DNA from: an uncultured Lachnospiraceae bacterium
GTDB taxonomy: Bacteria > Bacillota > Clostridia > Lachnospirales > Lachnospiraceae
DNA length: 64,000 nt
Direction: 5' to 3'
Assembly (NCBI GenBank): GCA_947565425.1
Contig: CANOFW010000013.1
Coordinates: 18,195 to 82,194 of the forward strand
Shown: positions 38,150-46,525 of the stretch, piece after piece
How the letters are laid out: each line of letters opens with the position of its first letter
How positions within the stretch are numbered: the stretch's first letter is position 1
Position numbers and translations under genes: made by a program
Notes under the pieces: model-generated
Told to the model about the DNA's origin: nothing
Databases searched by the model: none
The model's input: the letters and a program-made list of their open reading frames with translations, nothing else

Positions 38150-39226
38150 ATGTCTTTAAAAAAAATCGCCCTGCGCGCGGGCACTTCCGTATCTACTGTC
38201 TCAAGAGTACTAAGTCAACCTGGACACTGTTGTAATCAGCCGGGCCTTGCAGAAAAAATATGGAGCATAGCCGAAGAAATGAACTATTTGCCAAATGCTG
38301 CCGCACGCACGCTGCGTATGGGTGCAGCAGGCAGCGCGTCCCCTTTTACCGTAGATATTTTCCTCACACGCTTTGATTCTATGGACGCTGATCCGTTCTT
38401 CCAAGAATTGTTCGTGCATATCAAAGAGGAACTTATGGCACAAAACTGCCTGCTGGGAGAACTGCTCTATTCTGCGGACCTTGGCATCCTGGAAGGTAAA
38501 ACTTCCGTACCAAGCATGGTTCCTTACAAATCTTCCGAAACACTGCGCAAAGAGCTTCCCCTTACTTCTCCCTCTCTGGTTTCACGAAAGCACAACACAG
38601 GTCTGGTCATCCTCGGCAAATGTCCGGATTCTTTTGTCCCTGCCCTGCAAAAACGCTATTCCTGCCTGGTGGGTATTGACCGAAATCCCACAGATTATCT
38701 ATACGATGAAGTATTCTGTGATGGCAGCGCCGCCGCCCTCAAAGCCGTAGAATACCTGATTTCTCTGGGTCACCGCCACATTGCCTATATCGGGGACTGT
38801 ACATTTGAATCACGCTATATCGGCTACTACCAAGCGCTTTTAAATCATAAAATTCCTTTGAACTACCAAAACATTCATCCCAGCCATCAGACAATGGAAG
38901 AAGGGTTTGACATTATGCGTTCCATCATACATTCCACAAAGAATCTGCCCTCTGCCATCTTCTGCGCCAACGACAGCACCGCCATCGGCGCTTTAAAAGC
39001 CTTAAAACAGCATAAAAAAAGAGGGTACATGCCCTCTGTAATCTCCATCGACAATATTGCCGCCTCCGAAAAAACCTCTCCCATGCTCACAACCATAGAT
39101 ATCCCCAAAAAGGAAATGGCGCATCTTGCCATAACGCTCCTGCTAGACCGCAAACGCGGCTTCCATCAGGAAACAGTGCGCATGGAATTCCCCTGCCGTT
39201 TGATTGAACGTGAAAGCTGCCGCTAA
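38150..39226 (+). CDS. LacI-family transcriptional regulator
   Basis: 358-residue repressor. The N-terminal helix-turn-helix MSLKKIALRAGTSVSTVSRV with the hinge (YLPNAAARTLRMG) is clear, followed by a periplasmic-binding-like sensor domain (GLVILGKCPDSF, HIAYIGDCTFESRYIGY, PSAIFCANDSTAIGALKAL, TTIDIPKKEMAHLA). The HTH to sensor linker carries an unusual CC pair near residue 27. The two twin operators in front of it and the divergent importer suggest that it controls both. LacI control of a sulfonate-type importer is unusual; the effector may be a sugar or sulfo-sugar, which is speculation. Confidence 0.92.
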   Translation: MSLKKIALRAGTSVSTVSRVLSQPGHCCNQPGLAEKIWSIAEEMNYLPNAAARTLRMGAAGSASPFTVDIFLTRFDSMDADPFFQELFVHIKEELMAQNCLLGELLYSADLGILEGKTSVPSMVPYKSSETLRKELPLTSPSLVSRKHNTGLVILGKCPDSFVPALQKRYSCLVGIDRNPTDYLYDEVFCDGSAAALKAVEYLISLGHRHIAYIGDCTFESRYIGYYQALLNHKIPLNYQNIHPSHQTMEEGFDIMRSIIHSTKNLPSAIFCANDSTAIGALKALKQHKKRGYMPSVISIDNIAASEKTSPMLTTIDIPKKEMAHLAITLLLDRKRGFHQETVRMEFPCRLIERESCR

Positions 39227-39243
39227 AGACAGCGACAGCTTTC
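39212..39243. terminator. Stem-loop between convergent LacI and permease genes
   Basis: GAAAGCTGCCGCT (39212-39224) pairs with AGCGACAGCTTTC (39231-39243), one mismatch, 6-base loop. It includes the LacI stop codon. The following TATTAAAAA gives only a weak T tract, so a bidirectional terminator is likely but not certain. Confidence 0.55.
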
Positions 39244-39269
39244 TATTAAAAACTAAGACCGAGCTTTGC

Positions 39270-40457
39270 TTATTTGGAAAACATTATTTTCTCATTATCA
39301 AACATTTTCGCAAGCACAAAGACACCAATTCCAGCGTAACAAACATTCGCCGCTACCGTCACTGCAATATTCAGCACATCCGCATTCATGGAAAAAATAC
39401 CATTCATACTCTGCACACTGTTATACAGCGGAATCAAAAACCACACCGGTTCCGTCTTGCACAAACTTGGTATCATAGAAGTTACACCCAAAAGCATAGA
39501 GATGATCATTACAGGCGTTACCCACCCGGTCGCTTCCTTCACATTACGAGCAAATGCAGAGATAACCGACACAATGGTAATGATTACCAACACCGTCGAC
39601 AGGACTACAAAAAGCACCAATACATAATCCGTCATATTATATACGCTCGCATCCACGCCTTCGGCGCCGCCCATCATCTTCGGCAGCGAGAGCATCATGC
39701 CCAGGAAACTAGATAGTCCACTTAAAATAGCGATTACACTCAGACTGACAATCTTGCCAATTGCTAAATGGCTGCGCTTCATCGGCGTAACAAGCAACGT
39801 TGCAATCGTTCCACGCTCCTTCTCTCCCGCGATGGATTCTGGCGCTACGGCCATACATCCGCTAAACAAAAAGATCATCAGCAGCATGGGCACCATCATC
39901 GAGAAGATCTGTGCAGACAAATCCTCGTCGGTCGCCATATCGTAGCCTTCCCCGCCGGGATTGATATCAAATTTATTGGCAAGCGCTGATTCATATGTAT
40001 TGAGCATCTCCGTCATCATATTGTAAGACGACTGTGAATCATTGTCTGTAGAATTATAATAAAGCTCCACAGCCGGCGCTTTGCCGCCTGCGGTCACATC
40101 GTACGCTGCCACCTGCGCGTCAAAATCCCTGGGAAATACTGCCAACACATCAAATCCTGCTTCTGATGACGCTAGCTCCTCTTTCGCTTTATCCGTCTCT
40201 TCCTGCGAAATCTCCGTAAATTCCAGAAAAGCCCCGTTATCCTCCAATGCACGCATGCTCTCCGGCAAATCAACCGCATAGACGCTCGCCTTATAATCCT
40301 CTGTCGTCTCAAACTGAGAGGCTAGCCCGCTACCCATAAAAGAATACAGCACATAAATCATCAAACCTGGCATTAGCACCGTCGTCAAAACCATTCTACG
40401 ATCCGTGAAAAACCGCGTAAATTCCTTTTTCATGATTGTCATAATACTATTTTTCAT
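39270..40457 (-). CDS. ABC-2 exporter permease, NatB-like
   Basis: Membrane subunit of an exporter, about 395 residues. It has one N-terminal helix (MVLTTVLMPGLMIYVLYSFM), a large outside domain (about residues 45-190), and five or six C-terminal helices with AGEKERGTIATLLVTPMKRS, the ABC-2/NatB signature. The start at 40457 lies inside the ATPase stop region with GGTGGGAAG upstream; an in-frame ATG eight codons earlier is less likely. Substrate is unknown (Na+ or peptide/drug export are family roles). Confidence 0.85.
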   Translation of the reverse strand: MKNSIMTIMKKEFTRFFTDRRMVLTTVLMPGLMIYVLYSFMGSGLASQFETTEDYKASVYAVDLPESMRALEDNGAFLEFTEISQEETDKAKEELASSEAGFDVLAVFPRDFDAQVAAYDVTAGGKAPAVELYYNSTDNDSQSSYNMMTEMLNTYESALANKFDINPGGEGYDMATDEDLSAQIFSMMVPMLLMIFLFSGCMAVAPESIAGEKERGTIATLLVTPMKRSHLAIGKIVSLSVIAILSGLSSFLGMMLSLPKMMGGAEGVDASVYNMTDYVLVLFVVLSTVLVIITIVSVISAFARNVKEATGWVTPVMIISMLLGVTSMIPSLCKTEPVWFLIPLYNSVQSMNGIFSMNADVLNIAVTVAANVCYAGIGVFVLAKMFDNEKIMFSK

Positions 40458-41229
40458 TCTTCCCACCTGCTCTTTCTGCAAAAATATCGAAGAATTTCTC
40501 TTCCAGCGTTTTCTCTGCGGTAAGACTCTCCAATGTGTCGCAGACTGCCATTTTGCCGTCTATCACGACTCCTACCCTGTCGCAAATTTTCTCAATCAAA
40601 CTGAAAATATGCGTAGATACCACAATCGTCTTTCCTTGCTCCTTGAGCTCTAACAGAAAATCCGTTACAACCTTTGCCGTCAGAACATCGAGACCATTGG
40701 TCGGTTCATCAAAAATAATAATATCTGGGTTATGTACTATGGAAATTACCAGCGATACCTTCTGCTTCATTCCGGTAGAAAGATCCCCAACTTTAACCTC
40801 AGCAAAATTCGTAATTCCAAATTTATCAAACAAGCTCTGTTTCCTGGCTGCCGCCGTCGCTTTATCCACACCGTGCAGCTCTGAAAAAAATGTAAACAAG
40901 TAATTCGGCGTAAAAAATTCTTCCAATTTCAGTTCACTGGTGAGAAAACCGATCTTTTTACGAACTTCCTCCGGGTTCTTGACCACGCTTGCGCCGTCCA
41001 CAAGCACATCCCCCTTATCCGGCTTCACCAGCGCAGACATCATACGCAGCGTAGTGGTCTTGCCCGCACCATTCGGGCCTAACAGCCCAAACACCTCTCC
41101 CTCATAGGCAGTAAAGCTCAGATCGTCGACCGCTACCTTGATGCGCTCCTTCGTCCTTTCAATCTTCTGCTGCTTGGCAGAAATCTTAAACGTCTTCCTT
41201 AAATTCTGCACTTTCAACAATTCTTTCAT
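40447..41229 (-). CDS. ABC exporter ATPase, NatA-like
   Basis: 260-residue ATPase. Walker A GLLGPNGAGKTTTLRM near residue 50, signature LSTGMKQKVSLVIS, Walker B IIIFDEPTNGLD, H-loop VVSTHIF. Between the first strand and Walker A sits a basic insert (AKQQKIERTKERIKV). It is coupled by an 11-base overlap to the permease. A strong promoter with an operator-like palindrome precedes it. Confidence 0.9.
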   Translation of the reverse strand: MKELLKVQNLRKTFKISAKQQKIERTKERIKVAVDDLSFTAYEGEVFGLLGPNGAGKTTTLRMMSALVKPDKGDVLVDGASVVKNPEEVRKKIGFLTSELKLEEFFTPNYLFTFFSELHGVDKATAAARKQSLFDKFGITNFAEVKVGDLSTGMKQKVSLVISIVHNPDIIIFDEPTNGLDVLTAKVVTDFLLELKEQGKTIVVSTHIFSLIEKICDRVGVVIDGKMAVCDTLESLTAEKTLEEKFFDIFAERAGGKNEK

Positions 41230-41247
41230 ATTCTGTCCTTTCTTTCC

Positions 41248-41303
41248 ACTGTACTATCCACTTAATACAGTAGTATAATAATATAATCTTAGAGATTTGT
41301 CAA
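41248..41303 (-). promoter_or_regulatory. Promoter and operator of the NatAB-like operon
   Basis: On the minus strand TTGACA (41303-41298), 17-base spacer, TATTAT (41280-41275). Just downstream, ACTGTA-N12-TACAGT (41271-41248) covers the start region and would suit a dimeric repressor. The arms resemble GntR/YtrA-type or MarR-type sites. No such regulator is adjacent; the neighbouring PadR is another candidate. Confidence 0.7.
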
Positions 41304-41332
41304 GAACTTGCTAATTTCAGTTCGCCATTTTT

Positions 41333-41627
41333 TGTAATAACCTATATTTCAGTACCAAAAGGTCTTGCTGCCTTTGGCAGCATAGACATCTTGCACAAAA
41401 AGTGGGGTTGTCGCACTAACATAAATTACAAGTTATAATTCGTTCAAAAGGTTTGCATTGCTTCGCAATGTAAACAACATGCACAAAAAATATCTTGGGA
41501 AGCTAGCTTCCCAGAATGATTTTTGTGCATTCTGTCTTTGCCGCATAAGCGGCAAGACCTTTTGAACGAGTAAATATATTCGTGCGACAGCTCCATTTTG
41601 GTACTATGCATATACAAAATGGGGAAA
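41333..41627. repeat. Nested palindromic intergenic element
   Basis: A region of several nested inverted repeats. Outermost are AGTACCAAAA 41351-41360 with TTTTGGTACT 41596-41605; then TGTCGCAC 41409-41416 with GTGCGACA 41582-41589; then CGTTCAAAAGGT 41441-41452 with ACCTTTTGAACG 41557-41568. Inside are TGCACAAAAA/TTTTTGTGCA (41480/41520), GGGAAGCTAGCTTCCC (41497-41512), CATTGC-TTC-GCAATG and TTGCCGC-ATAA-GCGGCAA. No protein is encoded. Parts recur at 31761-31821 and 55881-55935. It looks like a composite non-autonomous mobile or structured-RNA element. Confidence 0.75.
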
Positions 41628-41672
41628 CTCAAACTTGCTAACCTTGTATGTGAATAACCCTATCCTATACAC

Positions 41673-42230
41673 TCACATTCTAAGCCTTTGGATCTTATCC
41701 GTACATCTCAATACCATCAAGAAACATCCCGCTGTGAGAGACCAGCAGATGAACGCGGCAACTAAAATAACATACATAAAGCTATACGTAAAACTACCGC
41801 CTGTGCTCTCCCAGAAATGAAACACGTTTATGGTATTCAAGAATGCAGGAGAAAGTTCTAATATTCCTACGAACAAAAACAGCCAACGTATTCTTCGATA
41901 CAACGCAATCTGGGATTCCGTGTCTGTATATAGAGCAAACTCTCCCTTGGCAGCCTCCTTGCGAAATATCAGCCAAAAACCCCAGCGGCAGACATACTCA
42001 GCGCCAGTCTCTTCCACAAATTCTACGTATTTCTGATAATCATCACTCCAAGCAGGTACATGTAAAGCGTCCTTCCACATATCAACCCGGTAAATATATT
42101 TTCCCGGCTCACAAGGCGTAAAAATATACAGACCCGCAAAAAATTCCGTCATCGCCCATCCCTGCCGACTCATCTCATTCAGCCACTCTTCCTCTTTATC
42201 TTTATCCAAATATAACCTGAACTTCTTCAT
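41673..42230 (-). CDS. DUF2812 membrane protein
   Basis: 185-residue protein beginning MKKFRLYLDKDKEEEWLNEM, the DUF2812 signature, with the family's GKYIYRVDMWKD and Trp-rich cytoplasmic part (RWGFWLIFRKEA). Two C-terminal membrane helices span about residues 112-130 and 145-170. DUF2812 genes very often follow a PadR gene, as here (29-base overlap), and the pair is thought to respond to membrane or antibiotic stress. The direct function is unknown. Confidence 0.85.
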   Translation of the reverse strand: MKKFRLYLDKDKEEEWLNEMSRQGWAMTEFFAGLYIFTPCEPGKYIYRVDMWKDALHVPAWSDDYQKYVEFVEETGAEYVCRWGFWLIFRKEAAKGEFALYTDTESQIALYRRIRWLFLFVGILELSPAFLNTINVFHFWESTGGSFTYSFMYVILVAAFICWSLTAGCFLMVLRCTDKIQRLRM

Positions 42231-42612
42231 CTTCTCCCGCCTCCTTTTCCTTCTCTTCCCCTGTTCTTACATTCGTTCCCTCCAACTTAACGCACCCTTG
42301 ATGTAAAACGCGCCTGCCATTCTCTAAAAGCTCTTCCAGCCGTTCTATTTCCTGCCCCAGCGCCCGCTTTCCCTGCTCCGTAATAATATACTGCTTTTTC
42401 TTCCGCGATTGTTTATCTTCACTGTACAGCCGAATCCAACCTCTATCCAGCAATGTATTGATAGCTCCGTACAATGTCCCCGCCCCCAATTCCAGCCTGC
42501 CATCCGTCAATTCTATGGTATTCTGGATAATTCCATATCCGTGGTTGGGCGTATTTAAAGACAGAAGGATATAGTAAAATGCCTCTGTCATCACCATCTG
42601 CTTTTCCGCCAA
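42202..42612 (-). CDS. PadR-family transcriptional regulator
   Basis: Winged-helix repressor of about 136 residues. The typical start block MTEAFYYILLSLNTPNHGYG and LGAGTLYGAINTLLDRGWI are present, with a basic KQSRKKKQYIITEQG wing. The start is a TTG at 42612 with GGGAGG 8 bases upstream; an upstream ATG gives eight more codons without a site, and ATGs follow at residues 6 and 8. Its C-terminal tail is charged and overlaps DUF2812. The gene is probably autoregulated through the palindromes in its leader. Confidence 0.88.
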   Translation of the reverse strand: MAEKQMVMTEAFYYILLSLNTPNHGYGIIQNTIELTDGRLELGAGTLYGAINTLLDRGWIRLYSEDKQSRKKKQYIITEQGKRALGQEIERLEELLENGRRVLHQGCVKLEGTNVRTGEEKEKEAGEDEEVQVIFG

Positions 42613-42718
42613 AACTATCACCTCCCTGACCGCCATAGTTTCGCTCTTAGAACCAAGCGTAGACCTTGGATGCTTTGCATAATCATTGTTGTATCATGCA
42701 GCAATGTATCACCGCACA

Positions 42719-42739
42719 ATATATCGTCCTACGATATAT
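42719..42739. promoter_or_regulatory. Probable PadR operator upstream of the PadR-DUF2812 operon
   Basis: ATATATCGT-CCT-ACGATATAT, a perfect 9+3+9 palindrome, about 110 bases before the PadR start. A second weaker one, AAATATA-N11-TATATTT, lies immediately to the right (starting about 42740). PadR proteins usually bind such AT-rich palindromes in their own promoter. Confidence 0.65.
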
Positions 42740-42782
42740 AAAATATATCAGATGCCGCTATATTTGTCAAGATTTAAGATTG

Positions 42783-42811
42783 AAAAAGGCTGCCGGCAAT
42801 TGCCGACAGCC
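42783..42811 (-). terminator. Terminator of the hydrogenase gene
   Basis: On the minus strand GGCTGTCGGCAATTGCCGGCAGCC (24 bases, 42811-42788, near-perfect hairpin with a single mismatch) followed by TTTTT. Begins 25 bases after the hydrogenase stop. Confidence 0.9.
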
Positions 42812-42836
42812 TGTCACAAACTTTGTTATTCTTGTT

Positions 42837-44285
42837 TTATTCCCGATGCATAGAGAAGCTAGCCATATCGTATTCCTCCAGATTCTCGTGAATCTCTCGA
42901 TTATCTGCCTGTTGGATCAGTTCATCTCTATCCTTCTTAAACTTCATCTGAGCTTTGAATGCACTTGGACCGCCAACACAACCGCCGTCACAAATCATAC
43001 CTTCAATAAAATCATTCGGCAATTTCGCTGCACGCAGAAGAAGAAGCGCTTTCTTACATTCTGCTGCGCCGTTAGCCTTATATACCTTAGCGTCAATGTC
43101 TTCCCCAGATTCTTTCAAGCTCTGCAATACGGCCTCGGTAACTCCGCCGGAATTAGCGAAACGCTTGCCATAAACAGATGCGATCTGATCGTCATTGCCA
43201 CATGGCTGCAAAGCGACACCCTTCGCACGCATAATCGCACGCAGTTCACTGTACGTCAGCACATAATCTGCATTCCCGGGAATCTTCTGGTCGACAACTT
43301 CAGACTTCTTCGCAAGGCAGGGCCCGATAAATACCGTTATAGCATCCGGTTCCTTGGCCTTAATCAGACGAGACACCGCGCACATTGGAGAAACTGTAGT
43401 CGACACGCATTCTGCAAGCTGTGGATAATGCAGACGCACCATATTAACAAACGCCGGACAGCAGGAGGTCACTTTCTTCTTGCCTTCCTTGTATGCTTCC
43501 GCCCACTCCTCTGCTTCATAAGCTGCTGTCATATCTCCGCCAAGACCAACATCGTAAAAATCATCAAAACCTAATTCCAACATAGCGTTTTTCCAGCTCG
43601 CCATCGTAATGTCACGGCCAAACTGTCCCTCTGTTGCCGGGGCTGCCATTGCATAAACCTTTTTGCCAGACTTCAAAGCTTCTATTACATTGACAATATA
43701 TGTCTTGGAGCCAATTGCACCGAACGGACAGCTATGAATACATTTACCGCAGCGGATGCATTTCTCTTTATCAATGATAGAAATGCCATTCTCGTCATAT
43801 GTAATCGCGTCTACCGGACAGGCATACTTGCATGGTCTCTTGAGATGCGCAATGGCATTGTACGGACACGCATCTGCACACTTCCCACATTCCTTACACT
43901 TAGAAGCGTCAATATGGGAACGATGTCTGCCCATCCTGATTGCGCCAAAGTTACATGCATTGATACAAGCCTTACCGATACAGTTCTGGCAGTTCTCGGT
44001 AACCGTATAACTGGAAATCGGACAGTCCTCACATGCCGAACTGATTACCTGGATTACATTGCCGTCATCTTCCGCACCTGGCGCCTTGCCCTCTGCAAGA
44101 CGAACTCTCTGCCGGATAATCTCTCTCTCCTTGTAAATACAGCAACGGAACTGAGGCGTTGGTCCCGGAATCAGTTCCATCGCAATATGGTCCCTTCCTG
44201 ATTCTAATTCTCCGGCGAATGCCAGCTTCGCCACTTCGTACAGTACATCATGTTTGATTCTAATCACATTTTCATCTGCATACAT
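42837..44285 (-). CDS. Monomeric [FeFe] hydrogenase, group B-like
   Basis: 482-residue iron-sulfur enzyme expected to interconvert protons and H2 with ferredoxin. The N-terminal half carries several 4Fe-4S motifs (CEDC...CQNCIGKACINAC, CKECGKCADACPYNAI, CIRCGKCIHSCPFGAI). The H-cluster loops are L1 TSCCPAF (273-279), L2 IGPCLAKKSE (320-329) and L3 MICDGGCVGGP (430-440). All four Cys ligands are there; L2 has GPC where group A has MPC, consistent with the group B branch. It has its own terminator. Maturases are not in the window. Confidence 0.9.
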   Translation of the reverse strand: MYADENVIRIKHDVLYEVAKLAFAGELESGRDHIAMELIPGPTPQFRCCIYKEREIIRQRVRLAEGKAPGAEDDGNVIQVISSACEDCPISSYTVTENCQNCIGKACINACNFGAIRMGRHRSHIDASKCKECGKCADACPYNAIAHLKRPCKYACPVDAITYDENGISIIDKEKCIRCGKCIHSCPFGAIGSKTYIVNVIEALKSGKKVYAMAAPATEGQFGRDITMASWKNAMLELGFDDFYDVGLGGDMTAAYEAEEWAEAYKEGKKKVTSCCPAFVNMVRLHYPQLAECVSTTVSPMCAVSRLIKAKEPDAITVFIGPCLAKKSEVVDQKIPGNADYVLTYSELRAIMRAKGVALQPCGNDDQIASVYGKRFANSGGVTEAVLQSLKESGEDIDAKVYKANGAAECKKALLLLRAAKLPNDFIEGMICDGGCVGGPSAFKAQMKFKKDRDELIQQADNREIHENLEEYDMASFSMHRE

Positions 44286-44409
44286 CGTAATTACCTCGCT
44301 CTTTATTGTTTGTCAATATTTTAACATTATGCTACTAGTCTTGCAAGCGGAAATTGTTTCTGTTTTTGGTAGTTTATCATCAAATGTTACTGTTCACTCT
44401 AAATTTTTT

Positions 44410-45687
44410 CTAATGCGTCCTGCGATTAATGTACTCCGTTTTATACTTGGAATAGACAATTTTCTGGCTGCGGTACAGACCATAATATCCTGACAACATA
44501 TAACTGAGGGCGATGGATAACAGGAAATACGGCATTCCATCATAGCCGAACATTTCAAAACAAATCAATAGAGATGTTATCGGACAATTGGTGACGCCGC
44601 AGAATACAGCGCCCATGCCCGCTGCTGTACAAAGCGCCGGGGCAAAACCGATCAAATTACCAAACAAACAGCCGAATGTCCCCCCTACCACAAAAGAGGG
44701 CACAATCTCGCCGCCTTTAAACCCGCAGCCAAGCGTAACCGCCGTGAACAGCATTTTCAAAAGAAATGCATAGGACACATATTCATTCTCAAAGCAGCGC
44801 TCGATAATCGGCATACCTGCACCATTATAATCCTGACATTTTACCACCAACGTCATAATAACAATGAAAGTCCCTCCGGTAAAGATTCTCAAATACGGAT
44901 CCGGAAGATATTTTTTATAAATTTTTTCACCATGGTGGAGTATAATGCAAAAGATGATACTGAGCCCGGCGCAAAGCATAGCAAGTATGGCAATTTTGAC
45001 AGCGGATGCAATGGAAAAAGCCGGCAAATCTGTCAAAAGAAACTGCTCTGGGGTCACCTCAAAATAAGCAGCAATCCCTTTTGCTACAAGTGCGGAAATC
45101 ACACAGGGCACTAATGCTGCGTAATGCATAATCCCTACGCTCACAACCTCCATGGAAAAAATTGCCGCAGCCATCGGAGTTCCAAACAGCGCAGAAAACG
45201 CTGCGCTCATACCACACATAATCATTACATGCTGGTCTTTATCATCAATTTTGAAAAGCCGTCCCAAAGAATTGCCAATACTTCCGCCAAGCTGCAATGC
45301 CGCGCCTTCGCGACCGGCAGAACCGCCAAATAAATGTGTCATGATTGTGGAGATAAAAATCAACGGAGCCATTTTTAGCGGGATACGCTCTCCTGAATGA
45401 ATCGCGGCAAGCACCAGATTTGTGCCCGTGTCCTTCTCATCATGTAAAAGATGGTAAGCCCCAACAATTACAAGCCCAGCAATCGGCAGCAGGAGAATTA
45501 GCACAGGATTTGCCGTCCTGGTATCATTTGCCCAAACCATACAGTAATGAAATAACGTTCCCGCGCCTCCAATCACAACGCCAGACAGCAACGAAAAAGC
45601 CAACCATTTGCAAAATGCAGACATACTTGCAGTAAAATGGCGCATATAATAGCAAAATGTCTCTTTGAAATCAAATTCATCTCTCAT
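44410..45687 (-). CDS. ClC-family chloride/fluoride channel or antiporter
   Basis: 425-residue polytopic membrane protein (about 11 helices). The filter motif near residue 125 is GREGA (normally GREGP), with the gating Glu at residue 127; a second motif is GGEIVPSFVVGGTFGC (usually GGxFxPxLxxG). The GREGA change fits the variant ClC branch that includes fluoride exporters, but the central GSGIP motif is not clear. No fluoride riboswitch was seen upstream. The ATG has GGGAG upstream. Divergent from the two-component system. Confidence 0.87.
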   Translation of the reverse strand: MRDEFDFKETFCYYMRHFTASMSAFCKWLAFSLLSGVVIGGAGTLFHYCMVWANDTRTANPVLILLLPIAGLVIVGAYHLLHDEKDTGTNLVLAAIHSGERIPLKMAPLIFISTIMTHLFGGSAGREGAALQLGGSIGNSLGRLFKIDDKDQHVMIMCGMSAAFSALFGTPMAAAIFSMEVVSVGIMHYAALVPCVISALVAKGIAAYFEVTPEQFLLTDLPAFSIASAVKIAILAMLCAGLSIIFCIILHHGEKIYKKYLPDPYLRIFTGGTFIVIMTLVVKCQDYNGAGMPIIERCFENEYVSYAFLLKMLFTAVTLGCGFKGGEIVPSFVVGGTFGCLFGNLIGFAPALCTAAGMGAVFCGVTNCPITSLLICFEMFGYDGMPYFLLSIALSYMLSGYYGLYRSQKIVYSKYKTEYINRRTH

Positions 45688-45787
45688 ATGTAAACTCCCT
45701 GGAAATCAAATTTATCTAAGTGCAAGCTTCTGCCGTTTTTACGGCTATTTTTCATCTTATCACCCCTCTGGAAAATTGGCAAGAGGC

Positions 45788-45815
45788 TTGTAATTTTTGC
45801 TGGCAGCGGTATAAT
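45788..45815 (+). promoter_or_regulatory. Promoter of the two-component operon
   Basis: TTGTAA (45788-45793), 16-base spacer and perfect TATAAT (45810-45815), 38 bases before the response-regulator ATG. The 166-base gap to the ClC gene has no other clear feature. Confidence 0.72.
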
Positions 45816-45853
45816 GACAAAAGACAACCCGATGAAATGGAAGGACAACAACT

Positions 45854-46525
45854 ATGCGATTACTATTGGCGGAAGATGAAAAAGAACTCTCACGCGCACT
45901 CACGGCCATCCTTGTGCGAAACAATTACTCTGTGGACGCCGTATACGACGGCGAAGAAGCACTGGCATATTTAAACAGCAACAACTATGACGGGGCCATT
46001 TTGGATATTATGATGCCCAAAATGGACGGACTTTCTGTCCTTAGAAAAATCCGCAACCAGGGAAATCCTGTTCCAATTTTACTCTTGACAGCAAAATCAG
46101 AAATTGACGATAAAGTGGAAGGACTGGACGCCGGAGCAAACGACTATCTCACCAAACCATTTGCCGCCAAAGAACTGCTGGCAAGAATCCGCGCCATGAC
46201 AAGAGAAAACACAGGCGCGGTTAATTCCTACCTGCAAATGGGCAATCTTTCTTTAGACCTTGCCTCTTTTACGCTCTCCTCTCCCAGTGGCAGCTTGCGG
46301 CTTGCCAATAAGGAATTTCAAATGCTGGAAATGATGATGGGTAATCCCGGACAATTGATTTCCAGCGAGCATTTTTTTGAACGCATTTGGGGTTACGATA
46401 GTGAGGTGGAACTCAACGTTGTCTGGGTCTATATTTCCTACCTCCGCAAAAAATTGACAACGCTTAACGCCAATGTACAGATCAAAGCGGCTCGAAACGC
46501 CGGCTATTTTCTGGAGGAAACATGA
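45854..46525 (+). CDS. OmpR-family response regulator
   Basis: 223-residue regulator: receiver domain (residues 1-120, with acidic E7/D8, phospho-acceptor D51 and KPF near 102) and winged-helix DNA-binding domain (about 130-223, with FERIWGYDSEVELNVVWVYISYLRKKL). All phosphorelay residues are present. It overlaps the kinase gene by 4 bases (ATGA). Target unknown. Confidence 0.94.
   Translation: MRLLLAEDEKELSRALTAILVRNNYSVDAVYDGEEALAYLNSNNYDGAILDIMMPKMDGLSVLRKIRNQGNPVPILLLTAKSEIDDKVEGLDAGANDYLTKPFAAKELLARIRAMTRENTGAVNSYLQMGNLSLDLASFTLSSPSGSLRLANKEFQMLEMMMGNPGQLISSEHFFERIWGYDSEVELNVVWVYISYLRKKLTTLNANVQIKAARNAGYFLEET

Noticed and set aside
42666-43574. Rightward 302-codon frame opposite the hydrogenase
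   Set aside because: Antisense to a gene with clear iron-sulfur motifs and running through a terminator.
45688-45853. Fluoride riboswitch before the ClC gene
   Set aside because: No crcB-type motif was found; the gap holds the two-component promoter and a plain leader.
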